This document shows, piece by piece, positions 61,364 through 64,000 of a stretch of 64,000 bases of DNA. How positions within the stretch are numbered: position 1 is the first letter of the stretch; each line of letters opens with the position of its first letter. Position numbers and translations under genes: made by a program. Source of the stretch: Kribbella aluminosa (lineage in GTDB: Bacteria; Actinomycetota; Actinomycetes; Propionibacteriales; Kribbellaceae); the NCBI RefSeq assembly GCF_017876295.1, contig NZ_JAGINT010000001.1:310001-374000 (forward strand), read 5' to 3'. Below the pieces are notes generated by a model. The model did no database searches. It saw only the letters and a program-made list of their open reading frames with translations, and was not told where the DNA came from.

Positions 61364-61659
61364 TCGTTGCATTCAGTATCAGTCCGGCGGCAGGTGACGA
61401 GACCGGGGGCGTGAGCGAGGCGGTGGCCGAGGCCATCCGCGTGGTTCGCGCCTCCGGTCTTCCCAACGAGACCAACGCGATGTTCACGAACCTCGAGGGT
61501 GAGTGGGACGAGGTGATGGCGGTCGTGAAGCAGGCTGTGGACGCCGTCGCCGCCGTGTCACCCCGGGTGAGTTTGGTGCTGAAGGCGGACATCCGCCCCG
61601 GCTACACGGGGCAGTTGACGGCCAAGGTGGAGCGGATCGAGCAGGCGTTAGGCGACTGA
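61360..61659 (+). CDS. Thiamine-binding/MTH1187-family small protein
   Basis: A 99-residue protein whose ATG overlaps the transporter stop (ATGA). It shows the MTH1187/YkoF-like ferredoxin fold: [11 protein letters not shown] at the start, [45 protein letters not shown] in the middle, [11 protein letters not shown] near the end. Relatives bind thiamine or similar hydrophobic cations. It may act as a ligand-binding helper, but the link with efflux is unproven. Its 3' end overlaps the convergent SDR gene by 12 bp. Confidence 0.85.
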   Translation: MIVAFSISPAAGDETGGVSEAVAEAIRVVRASGLPNETNAMFTNLEGEWDEVMAVVKQAVDAVAAVSPRVSLVLKADIRPGYTGQLTAKVERIEQALGD

Positions 61660-62379
61660 GTTCAGCACGCCGATGACCTGCTCGTAGCGGTTCTCCTTCT
61701 CGGCGTCGCGGAGGAAGTGGACCCGGGTGACGAGGATTTCCTCGGCGTCGGGGTTGTCGTGGAGGAGCTGGATGGTTTCGTCGGCGTACTCGGCCAGGGG
61801 CATGGCGTGCGGGTCGTTCTCCTGGTTGAGCAGCGTGGTCTGCACCGCCGGCGGGACGAGCTCGATCACCTGGAGGTCGAGCTGGTGGCGGAGGCTCTGG
61901 GTGTAGCTGTGGACGGCCGCCTTGGTGGCGCTGTACGTCGGGGTCGTCACCAGCGGGACGAATGCCAGGCCTGAGGAGACCGTCATGATCACGCCGTCCT
62001 GCCGCTGAAGCAGGTGCGGCGTGAAGGCCGTGATGGTGCGGATCGTGCCGAGCAGGTTGATCGTGACGGTCTCCTCGGCGGTCGCCAGGTCGTGGTCGTT
62101 GAGGTTCTCGGGCTGCATGATGCCGGCCATCGTGATCAGTACGTTGAGGTCCGGGTACTTCGTGGTGACGGTCTCGTAGGCCGTGGCGATCGAAGCGGGG
62201 TCGGCGACGTCGAGTTCGATGCCGTCGATGTGGTCCTCGGCGGCGATCTTGTCGAGCAGGTCCCGGCGGCGGCCGCTGATGATCACGGTGTTGCCGAGGT
62301 CGCGGAAACGGCGGGCGAGTTCGAGACCGATACCCGACGTACCGCCGGTGAGGAAGATCGTGTTGCCGGTGGTTTTCAT
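61648..62379 (-). CDS. SDR-family oxidoreductase (DltE-like)
   Basis: A 243-residue short-chain dehydrogenase. The NAD(P) site is [16 protein letters not shown], the central motif [10 protein letters not shown], and the active site Ser (TVSSGLAF) plus Tyr-x-x-x-Lys (YSATKAA). The text [14 protein letters not shown] is typical of DltE-like SDRs. It is divergent from an XRE regulator with about 100 bp between, which probably controls it. The substrate is unknown. Confidence 0.93.
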   Translation of the reverse strand: MKTTGNTIFLTGGTSGIGLELARRFRDLGNTVIISGRRRDLLDKIAAEDHIDGIELDVADPASIATAYETVTTKYPDLNVLITMAGIMQPENLNDHDLATAEETVTINLLGTIRTITAFTPHLLQRQDGVIMTVSSGLAFVPLVTTPTYSATKAAVHSYTQSLRHQLDLQVIELVPPAVQTTLLNQENDPHAMPLAEYADETIQLLHDNPDAEEILVTRVHFLRDAEKENRYEQVIGVLNSVA

Positions 62380-62478
62380 GGCTCCAGCCTGTGACTGGAT
62401 GCCGTCGGCAACCAGGCTGAGCTCAGCCACTGCTCGGCAGGCAGTGGATAACGGGCGGCGGCCGTGGAGACTGGGTGC

Positions 62479-63333
62479 ATGGAGTACTCCGACCTGTCCG
62501 ACTTCCTCCGCAAGCGCCGCGAAGCCCTGCAGCCCGAGGACGTCGGCATGCCGCGCGGTCGCCGCCGCCGGACGCCGGGTCTGCGTCGTGAGGAGGTCGC
62601 CGCGCTGGCGTCGATGTCGGCCGACTACTACAGCCGGCTCGAGGGCGGCCGCGGCCCGCAGCCGTCGGTGGAGATGCTCGGCGCGATCGCGCGGGCGCTG
62701 CGCCTGACGCTCGAGGAGCGCGACCACCTGTTCCTGCTGGCCGGCCACGGTACGCCGCCGCGCACGACGCGGGCCTGCCACGTGGACCCCGGCATGTTGC
62801 GGATCCTGGACCGGCTGCACGACACACCCGCGATGCTGCTGAACCGGTGCGGCGAGGTGGTCGCGCAGACGCCGACGCATGTCGCGTTCGCGGGGGAGCT
62901 GACCAACTTCCAGGGCATGGAGCGCAGCGAGGCCTACCGCTGGTTCGCGCACCCGGAGACGCGGTCCCTGTACGCCGAACCCGAACTGTCCACGCACAGC
63001 CGCCTGCTCGTCTCGATGCTGCGGACGGTCGCGACCGTCGACGGGCCGAAGTCGTACGCGGCCTCGATCGTGCGAGCGCTGCAGAAGCTCAGCCCGGAGT
63101 TCATGGCGATCTGGGACGCGCACGAGGTGGTGGTCGCGCACAGCCGGACCAAGCGCTTCCGGCACCCGTCGGTCGGTGACCTGGAGCTGTACTGCGAGCT
63201 GATCGACAACCGCGACCAGCAGCAGACGCTGATCGTCTTCACCGCCGAACCGGGCAGCGAGAGCGCCGAGAGGCTGCGCTTGCTGAGCGTTCTGGGCACG
63301 CAGGTGATGGGCAACGACCGGGAGTCGGTCTAG
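62479..63333 (+). CDS. XRE-family regulator with MmyB-like ligand domain
   Basis: A 284-residue protein starting MEYSDLSDFLRKRREALQ. The N-terminal HTH has PGLRREEVAALASMSADYYSRLEGGRGPQPS, typical of the actinobacterial MmyB group. The C-terminal PAS-like domain (MLLNRCGEVVAQTPTHVAFAGELTNF ... SPEFMAIWDAHEVVVAHSRTKRFRHPSVG) binds small fatty or hydrophobic ligands in relatives. The neighbour SDR gene, read away from it, is the usual target in such pairs. Confidence 0.93.
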   Translation: MEYSDLSDFLRKRREALQPEDVGMPRGRRRRTPGLRREEVAALASMSADYYSRLEGGRGPQPSVEMLGAIARALRLTLEERDHLFLLAGHGTPPRTTRACHVDPGMLRILDRLHDTPAMLLNRCGEVVAQTPTHVAFAGELTNFQGMERSEAYRWFAHPETRSLYAEPELSTHSRLLVSMLRTVATVDGPKSYAASIVRALQKLSPEFMAIWDAHEVVVAHSRTKRFRHPSVGDLELYCELIDNRDQQQTLIVFTAEPGSESAERLRLLSVLGTQVMGNDRESV

Positions 63334-63343
63334 ATTGCCGCGC

Positions 63344-64000
63344 ATGAGAATCCTGCGTGTGGCCGCTCTCGCGGCAGGAGGTCTGTTGTTGATGGCTAAC
63401 GTCGTACCCGCTCAGGCGCACGGCGGACCGTCGTACCGGTGGGAGCTGACGCCGACCGGTACGACGGCGCAGTTCCGCGGGCTGGCGGCGGTCAGCAAGG
63501 ACGTCGCCTGGGTCGGCGGTACGGCGGGGACCGTACTGCGGACGGTCGACGGCGGGAAGCACTGGCAGAACGTCAGCCCGGCCGGTGCCGAGACGCTGCA
63601 GTTCCGGGACGTCGAGGCGTTCGACGCGCAGCGCGCCGTGGCGCTGACCATCGGCGAGGGCGAGGACTCCCGGGTCTACCGCACCGCCGACGGCGGGAAG
63701 ACGTGGTCGGAAACTTTCCGGAACACCGATCCGAAGGCGTTCTACGACTGCATCGCCTTCAATGACGCTAAGCATGGACTGGCGATGAGCGATCCGGTGG
63801 ACGGGAAGTTCCGGATCGCGGCGACCTCGGACGGCGGGAAGTCGTGGAAGGTGCAGCCGACTGATGGGATGCCGGCCGCGTTGCCGGGTGAGGCCGGGTT
63901 CGCCGCGAGCGGGACCTGCCTGGTTGCCGGGGCTGGTCGGACGGCGTGGTTCGCGACCGGTGGTGGCGATCGGCCGCGGGTGTTCCGGACCGTCGACGGC
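63344..64000 (+). CDS. Secreted BNR/YCF48-type beta-propeller protein, 3' end outside window
   Basis: The frame is open from the ATG at 63344 to the end of the window (219 codons). A Sec signal ends near AQAHGG. The mature part has repeated sialidase-type Asp-box motifs (RTVDGGKHW, RTADGGKTW, ATSDGGKSW, RTVDG), each closing a beta-propeller blade, with lines such as DVAWVGGTAGTVL between. Such proteins are annotated as BNR-repeat or photosynthesis-stability-like; the role in actinobacteria is unknown. It is independent of the XRE gene, which ends 10 bp before it. Confidence 0.88.
   Translation, partial: MRILRVAALAAGGLLLMANVVPAQAHGGPSYRWELTPTGTTAQFRGLAAVSKDVAWVGGTAGTVLRTVDGGKHWQNVSPAGAETLQFRDVEAFDAQRAVALTIGEGEDSRVYRTADGGKTWSETFRNTDPKAFYDCIAFNDAKHGLAMSDPVDGKFRIAATSDGGKSWKVQPTDGMPAALPGEAGFAASGTCLVAGAGRTAWFATGGGDRPRVFRTVDG

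Overview
The window is dense, very high-GC DNA with many GTG and some TTG starts, overlapping ATGA/GTGA gene junctions, an F420 biosynthesis gene (fbiC, CofG/CofH fused), many sugar ABC transporters with LacI/GntR regulators, and a class III lanthipeptide cluster with a prolyl oligopeptidase. This fits a soil actinobacterium. The lanthipeptide-plus-peptidase combination recalls flavipeptin of Kribbella flavida, so I infer Kribbella or a close relative. I see no rRNA or tRNA genes, no CRISPR array and no intact insertion sequence.

Layout. 1-6.7 kb: end of a LacI regulator, a molybdopterin oxidoreductase, a P-loop kinase-like gene, a TetR/membrane-protein pair, a Pr6Pr membrane protein, a methyltransferase, and a LysM/transglycosylase cell-wall enzyme with a long structured leader. 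7.6-16.3 kb: a class III lanthipeptide cluster. On the minus strand it reads lanKC, a 45-codon precursor gene, a prolyl oligopeptidase gene and two ABC half-transporter genes; a NarL/LuxR regulator gene meets them convergently. The plan resembles the SapB (ramCSAB/ramR) locus with a leader peptidase added. 16.9-20 kb: modC, modB, modA and an HTH-TOBE regulator, probably supplying the molybdoenzyme near the left end. 20-29 kb: an acyl-CoA dehydrogenase, an acidic protein, fbiC, TetR regulators, an orphan FtsX-like permease and a DUF2867 protein. 29-33.5 kb: a GH116-type enzyme and a MarR/MFS pair.

33.5-42 kb: a carbohydrate regulon. LacI, an FAD oxidoreductase, a binding protein, two permeases and a small protein lie on the minus strand, opposite a Tat-exported clan GH-A enzyme. 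An identical 18-bp element stands in mirror orientation before both sides of this divergent pair. 42-46 kb: an ArsR gene followed by decaying DNA, with an MFS pseudogene, a NUDIX end, an HNH/DUF222 pseudogene, a GntR/FCD gene and a methyltransferase remnant.

45.9-58.1 kb: an unusual catabolic island. Adenine deaminase and nucleoside hydrolase diverge from a PfkB kinase with an altered catalytic motif, a nucleoside phosphorylase, an ABC transporter, an ADP-ribosylglycohydrolase-like protein, a YjbQ-family protein, a second PfkB kinase, a double-SIS protein and a HutC-type GntR regulator. It combines an frl-like (Amadori deglycation) gene set with purine nucleoside salvage, and I infer uptake and breakdown of a ribosylated or glycated nucleoside-type compound. 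58-64 kb: a secreted protein, a TetR/DHA2 efflux pair with two matching palindromes, a thiamine-binding-like protein, an SDR, an XRE regulator and the start of a secreted BNR-repeat protein.
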